64,000 bases of DNA from Luscinia megarhynchos (GCA_034336665.1 CM067592.1:39607735-39671734), one strand, 5' to 3'; shown: positions 49,394-62,700, numbered from the stretch's first letter. A program made the numbers and translations. The notes: generated from the sequence alone by a model not told the origin.

Positions 49394-50161
49394 TGTGAGG
49401 TTACAACCTCTGGTGCTCAGGGCACCAATTCGTCAGGTATTCTTCTAAATAATCAAGCAGCTAATAGTTGATAAAAAGGTTACTTATTTGCAGAAGCACA
49501 TCAGTCTCCAAGGCACTGTCAGAGACATCAAAGCCCATACTAAGTTTGGTTTAGAGTCCCAAGTAGAAGCAGAAGCTGTTCCCAAAGGTCCTGGTGGGCC
49601 AATGACAGTGCAGCAGCTCCTATCTTCTTCTCGGGTGCTGATGGCAAGAAAAAGCAATGGCAGCAAAAGCAGAAAGGCAAGAAAGGCAAAAAAAGCACTA
49701 ACTCTCCCCAATACTAACTCTTAAATAGGATTTTTCCAACAAGCTAAGAAGCAAGCTCAGACCACCACTCTTTAACCTACTAGAATCCTAATTTCTTGGC
49801 GCGCTAGGTTACGTATAAACTATGCATTCAACCTGTCTTGTTCTATCTGAAAAATGTAAGCAATATTCTTACTGTAGCTCTATTTTGACTAAGTGCTGTC
49901 TACAACTGCGGGCCTGGAGCCTCTTGTTGAAGATATCAGTATGCTTTCAACCTTCACTAGAACTCACTCTGCTACTGTGGAATCCTGACCTTTTACTTAC
50001 TAAAAGAGCTCACCCTAAAACTTACTAACTTAGTTCTACTTAAATGTCTACTTTATGTGTGAATGGCTCAATATAATTCAACCATCCGAAGGTTTTAATT
50101 CAATCCTTGCACCTTGATTCTTTCCTGAAGGATTCAGAGAATCCCCTCACTGACTCCAACA
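49394..50161 (-). mobile_element. Solo LTR (copy 2 of the 35915 family), minus strand, longer R/U3 region
   Basis: This is the reverse-oriented relative of the LTR at 35915-36570. The left end TGTGAGGTTACAACCTC is the reverse complement of that LTR's 3' end, and the right end GACTCCAACA at 50161 is the reverse complement of its 5' end. Blocks such as 'caagctcagaccaccac' (near 49754) and 'aacctgtcttgttctatctg' (near 49830) match in antisense. It is 768 bp, longer than copy 1, mainly through extra sequence between about 49513 and 49640. Its TATA box is reduced to CTATTTAAG and its poly-A signal to AATAAG on the minus strand. The flanks TTTTT and GTTTT may be a 5-bp duplication with one mismatch. 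Both frames at 49484-49724 are LTR passengers. Confidence 0.9.
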
Positions 50162-53100
50162 GTTTTCCCAGATGAATTGATTGTGTGAAAGAAATTATAA
50201 AGAATTCAATATGAACGATAACATCATTGACAACTGTTGTACAAAATCATATAGACCCTACCTACTGGAAGTGTTTGTATTTTCATCATTTAGTCAAATA
50301 TTATTTTATAAGACAGAGGGGAAGCTATCTTGAATATTTCTGTTCTAGTCTGGAATTTGTAATTGGTCAAAATGTTTGCCAGTTGTTGACATGGGTTAAT
50401 TTCTGACTGACATTTAAAATTTCTGTAAGAAATTTAAGTCTCAGTGAAAGGCTACAGATGATCGTATTCTAAACACTCTTATCCTATTCCTTTTGGTCTT
50501 TTTCAAGGGCTGAAATAAAACAGATAACTAAAACAAATGTGGCTTATTTGCATTCTATTACCTGCTGTTGAAGCATTGTTAAGAATTTCTGAGTACCAGG
50601 TATATTCAATTAATTAAGAAAATATGAAGAATTCAATGAGCTGGTCATTCATATTTTCCCTCTCTTGTTTATCCTGTTTTCTTTCTAGAAGTATAAAAAC
50701 CCTCCAATTAAAAGATATTTTGCTTGATGGGAAGAAAAGTTAACAGATTGTTTCAAAGTATTTTCCCTATACTTGAGAATAATATACTTTCCAGGCAGTG
50801 AACACTGCAAGAAATGGAGCTTGTGCAAGCTGTTTTGAAGCTATAACTGACCCAGGTAGCACCTTTCCAAATGATAACACTTCTTGACATTCACTTGGCA
50901 TTGAGCAAAAATTATTGCAGTCAATATCTAAACACTAAATGTTACTTTGACCTAATTTTCTATGTTGTGTATAGAAAGACAAGGTGATAAAGTGATAGGT
51001 TCCATTAAAAAGGCACCCTGCATGTGTTGTTTGGGGTTGTTATTTTCATGAATACACCCTTTTCTGGTATTGCCTATGACAAAGTCATTTTGACAGAGCT
51101 ATAAGACTTTCTTTCACCTAATTTCCTTTGGCAGACCAAGGCAGTTTTTAGCATGTTGATTGATCTCTTGGTTATCTGGACATTCTCATTTTAAACTGCT
51201 GTTGAAGAGACTTGAATAATTTACACTTCCTGCCATGAACTTGGCAGCTTTTTTCAATAGCTGCTGATTTATTGCACCAAGCAATGTGACAGTTTTCTAG
51301 TCTGTATAAATGCAACGTGCAGTTACAAAGAGTAGTACACATAGTGGTGGACTACAAACTTCATTCTTGTCATGAAGAGCTTGTAAAGGATTCTCTAAGC
51401 AGGCAGAAATTATCTTAACACTCAGACCATTCTGAATTGGTCCCTAGCCAGTCAATTAAGGAAAAAAAAAAGTAACAAAGGAAAAGGAATTTAACAGTAA
51501 AACTAACCTAAACCAAGTGTTGCAAATAACCCTGAGCAGTCAGCTGCAGCATTTTTCTTCAAGGATGATGTCAATTAATATCTGAATTCATGCATTATAC
51601 CATAAGAAACCTCAAATATTTCAGCTTAGGCTATCCAAGACCTTTCTTGGCAAGAGAAGTATCAGGCACACCAGCTGTTTGCCTGAAGTTTGCAGCCAAC
51701 AGTCTAAAAAGCATCTAGCAGCAGGATGGAAAGAAGGAGGAAGGGATGAGCAAATCAAGAGAGCAGGATGCAGCTGTTTTGTGCTCATTTGGCAGAATGA
51801 TTTCAAAGAAATGTTTGAGAGCAGGGCTTTGTTACTGCTCTTTAGCTGCCTGTCTCGCTCCATAGCTATCCTTGAGCAGCTTCCTTTCACTGCTTGGTGC
51901 ACACATACTGAAATTTATGAGTCTACTGCATATGTCAAAATTATGTCATGGACACTTCATTGCTATCAGTCCTACTGAAGAGTAGCATGCAGTACTAATG
52001 TCTTTCCTACTCCACAGGAGAGCTGTGTTTCCATAAATCAAGTTTACTGATTTTCAAAGAAGCAGTGCTTGTTTGACTACGTACAATCAAGTGGAGGTTT
52101 ATTGATTTTTTTGTTTCTCCTTGAAATGTTGCAGGAATAAAGAAGAAAATTGTCCTGTATCAGTAGCATTATGTTGCTTGGTTTAAATGTGTGTGCTCAC
52201 AAGGTATTACACAAAATGTAAATGGAAGGATTTGGAAGGAAAAAAAAAAAAAGATAAATACAGCCAATGTATCTGATTATTGTATATAGAACATCTTTGA
52301 TTTTGTCTACATGATTCCTCTTTACATTTCAATCTTGTTTTTTCCATTAAAGTGTATAATACAACAAGCAGAATATAATAATGTCTGTTCTTCATACGCA
52401 TATACATACATCAGTAACTCACTAGTGCTTCAGACTTAAATGCTCACAACTTATAGCCTATCAAATTCAGAGCATCCATGACAGTGTGAAGCAATGAAAT
52501 CTAATTATCCTTACACAGTAATATCAGAAAAAGAAAAATTAACTCCACTCTCTCAGCAAAGCTTCTGAGACAGATCACCATCATCTGCCATACAGCACCA
52601 CTCAGCCTCTTAAACTTGTGAGACTTTGCCACACTCAACGTGCTTCTTCACTTTCACTAGGCAACCAATCCAAACTTTCTGCTCTTCTTTTTATAGCATC
52701 CCATGCCTTTGAGAAAAGAAAAAAAATATTCTAAAGTGTGCAGTTTTTAACTCCTGAGTAATTAAGAGACAGTCTAATTTTCTCCAAGTGAGTATTATCT
52801 TTCATAGTTCAGACTAACCAGACTATAAAGGTCTCAGAAGCATTAGGTGATTTTTAAGATTTTAAAAATGACAATTTTGTCCCAATACCAAATGCAAAAT
52901 TCGTTATGGTATGTTACAAGAAAGAAGAAAGTACTAATTTTGTAGAGAATCTCAGTCTCAAAATTCAGGCAATATTTCAGAAAGCAGAGTGCTGCTAGCA
53001 AAACACAGAATTGTTATGAGACTCCTCTGTGGTCATGGGCACATTGCCATGGTCCCTGGTGTTTGACAAAGATCCTCTCCCACATGTGAAATACATCTGT

Positions 53101-54699
53101 ACACTTGGTGCACAACTGTTGCTACACAACCAAATTAAAATTTATATTTAAAACTGCTCTGGGTCTTCTGGTAAATATGGCAATAGTGAATTTCTTTTTT
53201 AATAATAGCCTCTCTAATTAATAACTCCTAAGACTTCAGACTGTTTGGGAACTCTTTCTGTCACACCTTCTAAAACACCTATTTTCTTTTCTTTCTAGAA
53301 ATGCATTTAAAATCCCAAGTTTTAAATCTACATAAAATTGCTCTTTTCTGTTATTCTATTCCTCGGCAGCTGTCTAGTTTTTTCTTATTTGCCCTGACCT
53401 CTGTTCATCCTCAGTTCTCTTTAAAGATCACTCTTCTTTGCCTCCTGTATTCTGTCATTTATATCTCTTCTTGGCCTTAATTGCTGGGTTAGTTTCCCTA
53501 ATCAGCTTCTTTTCTGTGCAGCTTTGGGGCTTCTCCTTTTAGGTCACTCTTCAATGTTGGCAACTTCACACTAATTTCAGAAATATAAAGAAACTCAACA
53601 CCAGGGCCTGAATATCCTCACTTCTTTGCACTGCCATTAGACACAAATGAAATTATGAAGCAATCTGAAAACAATATTTCTTTTTCAGAACTCTACAATT
53701 TCTGGATGACAGACATCTCTCAAAGTGTGTCAGAGATGCTAAGGTGACCATAAGTTGTCACAGACAAAGATGTATTTTTCAGGTGCCATGTTTTTCAGTA
53801 GAGGCACATAGAAAGCAGATTAAAATCTGAGATAAAAGCATAATCATAGACAGGCATAAAACCAACTACCCATTGTACAAATGACCTAAATATGGGTAAA
53901 TTTTCTTGTTAAAGCTGTTGGGGTTTTTTTGAGGCTCAGGGTAAAAATTTTTTTCACCTGGCTGTAATGTCTTCACTGCTGTACTAAAACAATTAAAAAG
54001 CAACACTAAAATATAGGGCAGACAGAAGTGTTGGATAAGCAGCAGCCTGGTTATTTTCATGCACTTTGGATTTACTGTGATTTAAGGAGGAATTGGAGGG
54101 CGGTAACTCCTAGATTTTTCCTAAACATGAGGGATAGCACCTGTTTTAACAGTGTCTCCAAGAGTACCTCAGAGGCTCAGGCTCTGACGGTCTGCTAACT
54201 CAAGAACTGTGCTGGACACTTCACATCATCTCACTTTTTACTCAGAGTGAATCAGACAAGTGGATCACAAAAGGTTCATTCAGGATTCAGGCTTTAAAAC
54301 CAGACAGAAGAATTTTGTCCAAAGAAAAGACACAAAAAGAAGAGTGAGTGGAATGCAATATACAGATAAAGTGATGATGGACTCAGAGTTTATTATTTTT
54401 ACATTTTTTAGCACATCCACTTATCCACCTACATATACACTTCACATCAACATATAGGCAGTCTATCTACTTCAGCACATTTCTGATGTATCCAGGAGGA
54501 ATCAGGTTTCAAATGCATAAAGAATTTCTGGTGCTTTTAGTTTAGTCTTGCTATTTCCAGTGTTTTAGCTCTCTCTATGGAGAACTGATTTTTTAATGTG
54601 AGAAGACTAAGACAGTCCCTACTGATTTGAATAACTACAGAGCTTCAGACTAATGGAAGTTGGGAGAGACACATGAACAGTCAACACATCAAAATAACA
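50162..54699. other. Unique AT-rich sequence, no recognised gene
   Basis: No gene or repeat family is recognised. A poly-A run lies near 52239-52251. Open frames at 51621-51978 on both strands (93 and 99 codons) overlap each other and look like chance. Confidence 0.55.
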
Positions 54700-55350
54700 G
54701 GAGCTAACTTTACAGTTAGGTCAGGCTATTCAGGACTTTCTCCAGTTTATTTTTAAAATCTCTCAGAGCAAACTACCCAAAATCACTGGGAAACTTGTTC
54801 CACTGCATAGTCAAACTTATTGTGGAATTTTTCCATGTCCAGCCTATCACCCACCAGCACCCCCAAGCCCTTCTCACAGGACTGCTCTCCATCTGTTCAT
54901 CCCCAGCCTGGGCTGATACCATGGGGTGTCCTGACCCAAGTCAGCAGCATCTGGAATTTGGTCTTGTTAAACCTCATGAGATTCACACAGGCCTATCCTC
55001 CAGCTTTTCCAGGTCCCTCTGGAGGGCATCCCATCCTTCAGGTGTGTCAACAGCACCACTCAGCTTACTGCCACTTGCCAATTTGCTGATGGTGCACTCA
55101 ATTTCATTCTCTATGTCACTGATGAAGATATTAAAGAGCAGGGACACCTGTGTCACTGATGTCCATTGGGACTCTGAGCCACTGACCACCATTCTGTGGA
55201 TACGAATACCCAACCAGTTTCTTTTTCATCTATCAGTACCATTGAATCATTCTCTCCCCAATTTAGAGAAAAAAATGTTGTGGGGAACAGTGTGAAAAGC
55301 TTAAAGAAGCCAGATAAATGATGTCTGTAACACTTCCTTCTCAACTGACG
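54700..55350 (-). mobile_element. CR1 LINE fragment with internal deletion, minus strand
   Basis: This is an antisense CR1 copy made of two parts. From 54700 to about 54840 it matches the 3' UTR end (antisense of the 'ggaacaggttgcccag' and 'ggacataaggaaaaa' region). From about 54835 rightward it jumps to ORF2 sequence several hundred bases further upstream in the element. There the minus strand at 54983-55213 reads a frame with NIFISDIENEIECTISK followed by LASGSKLSG, where the catalytic FADD has become LASG. The right end (about 55350) lies in the ORF2 block 'acgtagtaag'. Similarity is to the same broad CR1 type as the copy at 6090-7010. The 166-codon plus-strand frame at 54795-55295, the longest in the window, is antisense to this element and is not a gene. 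Confidence 0.9.
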
Positions 55351-57504
55351 TAGTAAGTAAATAATATTTCAAAATTGTATGTATCTTAATGTATATCAAG
55401 ACCGTTTAAATATAAAATATATTTTTAATAATGTGAATACTTTCATATGATTTATGCTTTTGTTTGCACAGATGCCATGCTACTAAGTATGTACACAATA
55501 AAAAATTCTAACAATGTAAGTGATTTTTAAAATTACACCAATAAAAACCAGAGAAAATTCCACTGAACTTAAACTGATCAGTTTATGCCCTGAAACATAA
55601 GAATGAGCCATTTGTTCTATTAATTTGTTCTTTTCAAGAAAATCCTCTGATTTGTACTGCTGCAGAAGCAGAAAGGGTTTTCTTATAAACTTAATATTGC
55701 TTTTCTTATAGTGTATCTGTCTGTTCTTGTGAAAGTAGACAATTTCTCAAACATCTCAGAAATATTCAAGAGTGAAACAGTTTGGGTCATGTAATAAAAC
55801 TGATAACTAAGAAAGAAAAAATAAAAATCAGTGTAATTAAAGGAAATACTGGAGAGTTTTCAAACAGGCTCTTTAAGATGCATTTAATCATGAGAGGTCT
55901 TCAGAAATTCTCCTCTTTCAGCTAAATATTGTAAGTGGCTGACCCAGGACTTCAATATCTGTAAAACTGCAATGAAAAATATTCTGAACTACAGGGGAAA
56001 AAATCTTTAGAAAACTAAAGAAAATGTTACTACATTCTGTAATCCAATAGCATGCATCAAAGTTATTAACACTGCCCTCTTAACACTGATTGAACTGCAC
56101 CTAAGTATCAATTCATTATCAATTCAGATTAAAAAGAAATTATAAAATAATTTTCGCAGAAATAGAAAAGAACGTGACCTTTTCCTGATTGAGCTGGAAA
56201 CTAGAAAGCATGTCAATTCCTCTTCATTATTTTCAGAAAGGGAAATCATTGTCTTTGGGAAACTAATTTAAAGAGGGCTCGTCACATGATAGAAACAAGA
56301 GTCTCTCCTTTTTTAGCACACCTTCCTTTCAACTAAAATAATATAATCTCATTTTTTTGTACAAAGGACAAAAGGGATAAACTTCAAAAAGTTTAAACAT
56401 TGTAGATTAAAAACAATTTTCTATTGCTATCATACTTAGAGTGCAGCAAGCTAATTTTATCTACTGATTTCTACAGAAACATTTTAAGTGAACACCTGGC
56501 CCTCAAATAACTCCATACTAAAAACATACACTAAAAAACACAATTCAGGCTTTTATTCTTATCTCAGTCATCTTCTTTTTCTTAGTCCTCCACCATCTAT
56601 CAAATATTTATTCTCTCTAATGCAGAATGCATATTTTCTGTGTCAATAAACTGCAGCTCACTAAGTACCTCTCTTTTACTACCAGTTCCCATTTCTAGCC
56701 CAGTAATGCAACAGCAGGATTACTTAACCTCTTAGAAAGAGCAGCTATAGAAAAAAAGAAAAAGTTAAAATGGTTGTTTTGAATATAACATTTTCGGACT
56801 CTCATTCCATATCAAAGTTTTATGCAAGCTGCGTTCCAGAAAAAACACATCTAGTACTGATAGAAATAAATTAGTCTAATATTCATCATTGTGCAGTAAC
56901 AGAAATAAAGGACTTCTCAAAATATATGATGGAAGGAGATGGTTACCTACTTGACATCAATGACAGCAGCAAAAAAAAATTCATCTCAGGCATTGGTGAT
57001 AGTAAGCATGTAGGGTTAAAAGCCCTCACCATTCCACTTCATGGAAATTCACTGCTCTGATTGAAAAATCTGTTGCAGGTCACATCCAGATGCCAAAATA
57101 GATTCTTAGCATTGTACACCAGTCACATAGTGCTTTGAACAAAAACAGTATAGTGACAATGAAAAGATAACAATCTGATTTTAAAGGCAAAAATTGCAAA
57201 CCATTATATGAGTAATAAGTGGAAAGAACAGATAAAGAACCTGAAGCTTATAAGGGTTGAGACACAGAAATATGCTTGGAAACTGAATTGCTTTTTCACA
57301 AATAACCTACAAAATTTGCACAGTGGAGCACAAATCTCAGCCAATCTTTGGTGGGAAAAACAATATTTAAAAGTAAAACCTGTGAAAAAGTCTAACATAC
57401 ATGAAGAAGTCTATAGAACTAGGCCACAATTCTTGTGCTGGCAATAAAAGAAAAGAACCCAAACAAACAAGCCCTGAAAGATCAGTGAAATAGAAATCAA
57501 TACA

Positions 57505-57550
57505 GAAAATAAAGAACAGAAAAGAAAAAACAAACAAACAAACAAAACAA
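57505..57550. repeat. A-rich (CAAA)n tract
   Basis: AG/AAA-rich sequence leading into about five ACAA units at 57529-57548. Simple sequence. Confidence 0.88.
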
Positions 57551-58579
57551 CCACACTATAAATTCACATTTGACCTGAAAAACACGTTTTAAGTCTCTAT
57601 CAGGGGAAAAAGAAGATAAAGGCAAACTGTAGCAGAAGATAAAAAGAGCTGTGCAAGAAGAAGCATTCTACACAATTTCTAGCTATCAATATTAGTAATT
57701 CTACCCATGGACAGAGATTTTTAAGGCTAAACAGAAAACCAAATGGGGTGGTCGTGTGTATAGAGTATGAAAAGCTGCTATACTTCTATATGCTGTATTA
57801 TTTCTAGTCCTTTTTGGTCCCATAGTTCAAACAATCATGTCAGCAAAATACTTGGATGTCATTCCAGAAGAGCAGTTTCTAGATTTTCTGGATAATCTGA
57901 GTAGAACACTTAAATGCTTCAATACTATTATAAAACCTCAAATAATCTCTTACATTATCTTGACACACCTGGCTCAAACTTGGCCATGACCAAACATATG
58001 CCCTTGAAATCCAAGGGCAATTGATGCTACTTTAAAAATTTTCACAAAGTTACACTAATTGATGTTTCTAAGCCTTTAAGTCAATGGCAATAGAAAAACA
58101 AGAGAGACCTCACAATATCTAGGACTTAGCAGTATTTAGGAAAGAAAACACTACAACACCAGACCAGAATGAAAATGCTTAAAAGGTAATGTTAGTGGAA
58201 AAAAGAGAAATAAGTTTTGGTGCTTGAAAATAAATTTGTCAAAAAATTGACACTTGACAAAAACACTCCTGTAGCAATGAAAAGAAAACTTACCGGTTTC
58301 CATCACTACCATGAGGAAATATTGCAACTTTGTGGGACAGCTATTCAGGCCTATATGGTAATCCTACACAAGTCTGAAAAAAAAAAATTGTGTCAAAATG
58401 TAGAGACTCTCAAAAAAAACTAATTTCAAACTTTAGCATGGAGAATGGTACATTTGATCTCCATGCCATAAAACGTGTGGAAATAGTGCCAGTGAGGAAC
58501 AGAACAGATTCCTTCTCATCCCCTGAGCATTACTGACACAGGAAAAGCAGCAGGAATAAACAAGGACTTAGAGCGATTC

Positions 58580-58740
58580 TGCAGGTTCTGTTGTTCACCC
58601 ATTTTAATTTCCATGTCCAGGCTGGAGTTAATGCAAATAATACAATGAAATCATAGCTCATTAACAGCCCATGTTTTAATTCCTGAAAGACTGTTTGTTT
58701 AGTCCAAGATTCTCATTATACGGAGCATTCTCAATATAGA
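58580..58740. promoter_or_regulatory. Possible conserved non-coding element with POU octamer
   Basis: Unique sequence with a perfect octamer ATGCAAAT at 58631-58638, flanking TTAAT/ATTAA cores and no repeat or open frame. Enhancer function is inference only. Confidence 0.17.
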
Positions 58741-59269
58741 AAGTATGAAAGCATTTACGTATTTTAATATAATAAATATTGAGCAGTCACTTGCAAAATA
58801 AAAACACATTTAAAGTTCAATTTGAAACCCGTATAAAACTTCTCATATATCTTCAAATTTAGAGTAGATTCTGACTTTTATTATGATTGATTGCCAAGGT
58901 TAAATCAAAACCAGTTCAGAATTCAATCCCAAAATACATTTGTTATTGTAGAGCAATTGAATGGGAAGATACAGTATTTAATTAAAGTTCTCCCAATCTA
59001 AGAGTTAATTATTAAGGTATATTGTATATAAATGTACATTATAAAAACATGTATCTTTCTAAATACAAATATACATTAATTTGTAATACACACACACGAT
59101 ATCAGCAATTTCAAGCCTAAAAAACTAATAATTTCAAGACATAGATGCATCCATAAAAGAAAAAAAATGGTAATGATATTGATGCTATTTGGGCTTTGCC
59201 ATTTTTTTCTTTTCTATGTTCTCTGCATTCTTCACAGATATATTTGTATCTCTCTAGTCTGTTGTATTA

Positions 59270-59710
59270 GTGACTAGCTTTCCCAGTACTTTTCCATGGC
59301 CTTTCCCCAGGCAGAAATACAGAACAAATTCCAGAGACTCAAGCCCCAGGAGGTACAGGGCCCCAGTGCTATCCTGGTTCTTTGCAGGAAGCAAGGCCCA
59401 GAACAACTCTTGGAAATAGATTCTACATTCTCATGGAAAAAGCACAAGTGGTGCTGAAGGGGGGCTCCAGAGAAGGGGCTTGACCCGGGGGCAAATTGCA
59501 CCTTCCTAACTGGTGCTTTTTATCAATTACACTGATTTCCTAAAACCTATAAAATATTCTCGCCCTTGGGGAGATTGGTCTTTTGTGGACATCTTTCCAC
59601 AACTGCTCCTGAAGGCCTTCAAATAAAGATCCCCTTTTATATTTCCTCCTTACTAAAATTATTTCGAGTTTCATTTTCAGGTTTACTCTTCCTCAGGAAT
59701 GCACAGCAGC
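59270..59710 (+). mobile_element. Probable LTR of an unidentified ERV, plus strand
   Basis: The block is GC-richer than its surroundings and has LTR order: a U3-like stretch, TATAAAA at 59548-59554, and AATAAA at 59622-59627 about 75 bases downstream, followed by a T-rich U5-like stretch. No second copy is present in the window and no target duplication or TG/CA ends could be fixed, so the boundaries are approximate. An isolated single-exon promoter plus poly-A site is the main alternative. There is no coding frame of interest. Confidence 0.45.
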
Positions 59711-62700
59711 ACTTTAATTTTAAGTATGAGGTCACTGCTCCAGACTTATATATAAGACCCAATTAGTTCTTACAATCTTTATTAAATCAAATTAAATTAA
59801 CATACATTAATATACAAAATAAGTAAATGGTAACTTTCCAACTGAAGTCAGAAAAAGTGTGGTTTTTGTCCTTTGATACAAAGATTAGACCAGGTTTGAA
59901 AGGCACCAGATTAAAGGACCTGATCATTCAAACTGTACCCATACCTTCTTGGCCTGCCCTTGGAGAGAAATATGGCAGTGGAACCAGTGAGTGTCATTAA
60001 TAGAAGGGATAAGAAATTATTGCAGCTCTGAAATTTACTTCACCTCATTTATTCTCCAAACCATCAGGTGAGGAACTTCTTTTTTCATCACTGGATGTCA
60101 TTCTGAGTCCCTCTGGGTTGAAACCCTTAGGCAGACTGTCTGTGGGGATTTTGAATACTTGAAAATCTGCAAAATCACTAATGAGTCAAGAAACTGAGAC
60201 AAACCTTCCTTTATTCTTTGTGTCCAAAAAGAAGAAATCAGAAATATTTCAGTGAGCAATACATGTCTTGCTTATGTACAAAGAAAGATATGTGTAATAA
60301 GTGAAGACAACATGAATAATAATCACCTCATCTCCATAGTTTGTCAGCAGAGGCTGAAATTCATCACCTGTATGTTATAATTGGATAGATTCATTTTGAA
60401 ATCCTACCAAAAATTCTTTTCTGTTTCTTCAAACAAATTCCCTACTTGCAGTGCAGTTATTGTCTCTTACTTTACATTTGTGGAGGTGAAACAATAAGAT
60501 AACTTGTTCAATGCTTTGTGGAGGAAATAATGGATTTCATTCTGAATTATACCCTAGGGATAATACTTAAGCAGGAAATGGGAGAAGGCTATTTGAAAAG
60601 TGCAGTACTGACATTACAATGCATTCTTTAAATAAATCCCCATGAAAGCAAGATGCATACCATTTGATGTACACTGTGAGCTCAAGCTACAGGGAATGGG
60701 ACTTCCCCATAAAGAGTTTTACAATGTAAAGCACTAAATAAGTCATACAACAGCAACCTAATAATTAAACCTCTTCTATAAATTTTTAGGGTTAAATTCC
60801 TCTGAGGTACACAACTCTCATATTATTTAGAAGTCTGTTTAGTGGTGCTGCAAAAATACTTTCTTCTACAAGATGAAATTTGTTCAATTACTTTCTTATT
60901 TAATGAGGTTTGAATGCCTTTTTATAAATTAAACCACTTTGCCTTAACCATTTTGATATGTCAGGACCATCTCTCTCTCCTATGCTGTGTGCCATTTTTT
61001 TTCAGTATTCTTTTTGTATTGCAATGTCTTTGGTAGCTCCAAGCCCTTTCTCAAGGAACACGTATGTCTAACACGGATTTTTTAAAGGAAAATATGGATA
61101 GAGACATAATATTGGACCATTCTCTTGTCACTACAGTCGTATTCAGACTGCCTCTTGGGCCTCAGAATCTATCAAATCTGTCTCTAATGCTCCAAGAATC
61201 ACAGTCTGGCACTCAGCTGTAAGCCCAAACAAATCCTCCTCTCTGCTTAAATAATTTTTTAACTGGAAGTGTCCTATATATGTAGCAGCTTATTTCACCA
61301 GCTGCAAGCTACAACAGAAACAGTTGCACATTCATGGCTTTAAAGCAAAACGACAAGTGCTGAGACTGTCTACAAATTTTAAAGTACCATTTAAATAAAT
61401 ATTTATTATTTAGCAATGAGTATTTTAAGTTTTACTCTCATGTTTAAATGCAATTTTAAATCTTCTCAATTTTATGTCATGTCTGGCATTATTTATATTG
61501 CTAATTTAATCAAATAAAATTAACCAAACCTCAATCAAACAAAATTAACCAAACCTCATACTACTTAAACCTTTCTTTAATTTCATGTAGGATGGTAGAG
61601 ACAACATTCCCTGCAGAAACATTGCTCTATCTGATTTGTTTTATATTAAGTATTTTTATTTTTAAAGTATTTTAGAAGTTTAGTCATTAATGTAATTTTT
61701 AAAAGGCCATAGCAACTTTGTGTTAGTATTCTGATTACTTTAGCATGAATAAATATTAACAATCAACTGAAAAACACTTCAGTAAACTCACAGTGTAGTT
61801 CACTAAAAAGACTCATTCTCTGTCTTTAATCCTGCCTGAAATTTTATCAAGCACATTAATTTCAGGGGACTGTTTTAATCTCAGCTCATTACAATTTTCA
61901 GTAGAACACTGTTTTGGAAGTTCTACAGGTAACAGGGACTGCTACTCGTCCCCATTTCAGAAAATAAAACACAGAATAATATATATAATAGCTTTTAGCT
62001 AGGACTTCTGAAAACCAATCACAGCTCCTAAAGACATTTGCACAGGTTTTATCTCAGATTAAGGGAAGAAACTAGCATGACTGCTGCAAACCACAGGTGC
62101 TTGACTTTCATGACTAATGAGTTAATCACAGCTTTCTGGTCACCCACTGTTACCTCTTAATTTTTACCTCCTACAGCGTTTTATGATTTTAGAAAATCTG
62201 TAGAGATTACCTACAGATTTTAAAATTTGCTCCTTTGATTAAATTAGTTGCAATCCAGGCTAGTGCTTTCTGTGATATGAGCTTTTCTCTAAGTATTTTT
62301 TCGACAGTTGATGCTTCTTATGTTTCTAAAGGGAATTTTTTTAACACAAATTAAATGTAGGATCCATTATCATCTTTAGCCTGGGCATCTGAGGTCTCAG
62401 AATTAATCAGAATTTTTGAACTCTGGCATTTAGATATAAACTACATCTGGGTTTAGCTCTAAAGCACAATTAAATTAAAATCCCTTCATTATTTTGTAGC
62501 TAGGAAGATGAGTATGTGTCCTCTATTGCCTAGTAACATATTGATAGAAGTTGATAAATAGGATGAATCACTCTGTCTGCACTTAGACTCCTTTAAAGTA
62601 GACCAAGTGGAAATTTTTGCTAGCTTTTTTTTTCTTTTTCTGATTTATTACGTAGTATTATCCAGACACTTTAGATAAGGTATTTTAGAAAGTGTGAGTA

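Larger units (their letters stand above)
55351..59269. other. Unique AT-rich sequence, no recognised gene
   Basis: No gene recognised. It contains the A-rich tract at 57505-57550 and a possible regulatory block at 58580-58740, listed separately. Open frames are 79 codons or less. Confidence 0.55.

Noticed and set aside
49484..49711. Leucine-rich minus-strand frame resembling a signal peptide or membrane protein
   Set aside because: It lies inside the LTR at 49394-50161 and its hydrophobic run comes from LTR subrepeats.
54795..55295. 166-codon open frame, the longest in the window
   Set aside because: It runs antisense to a degraded CR1 element; the real ancestral coding strand is the minus strand.
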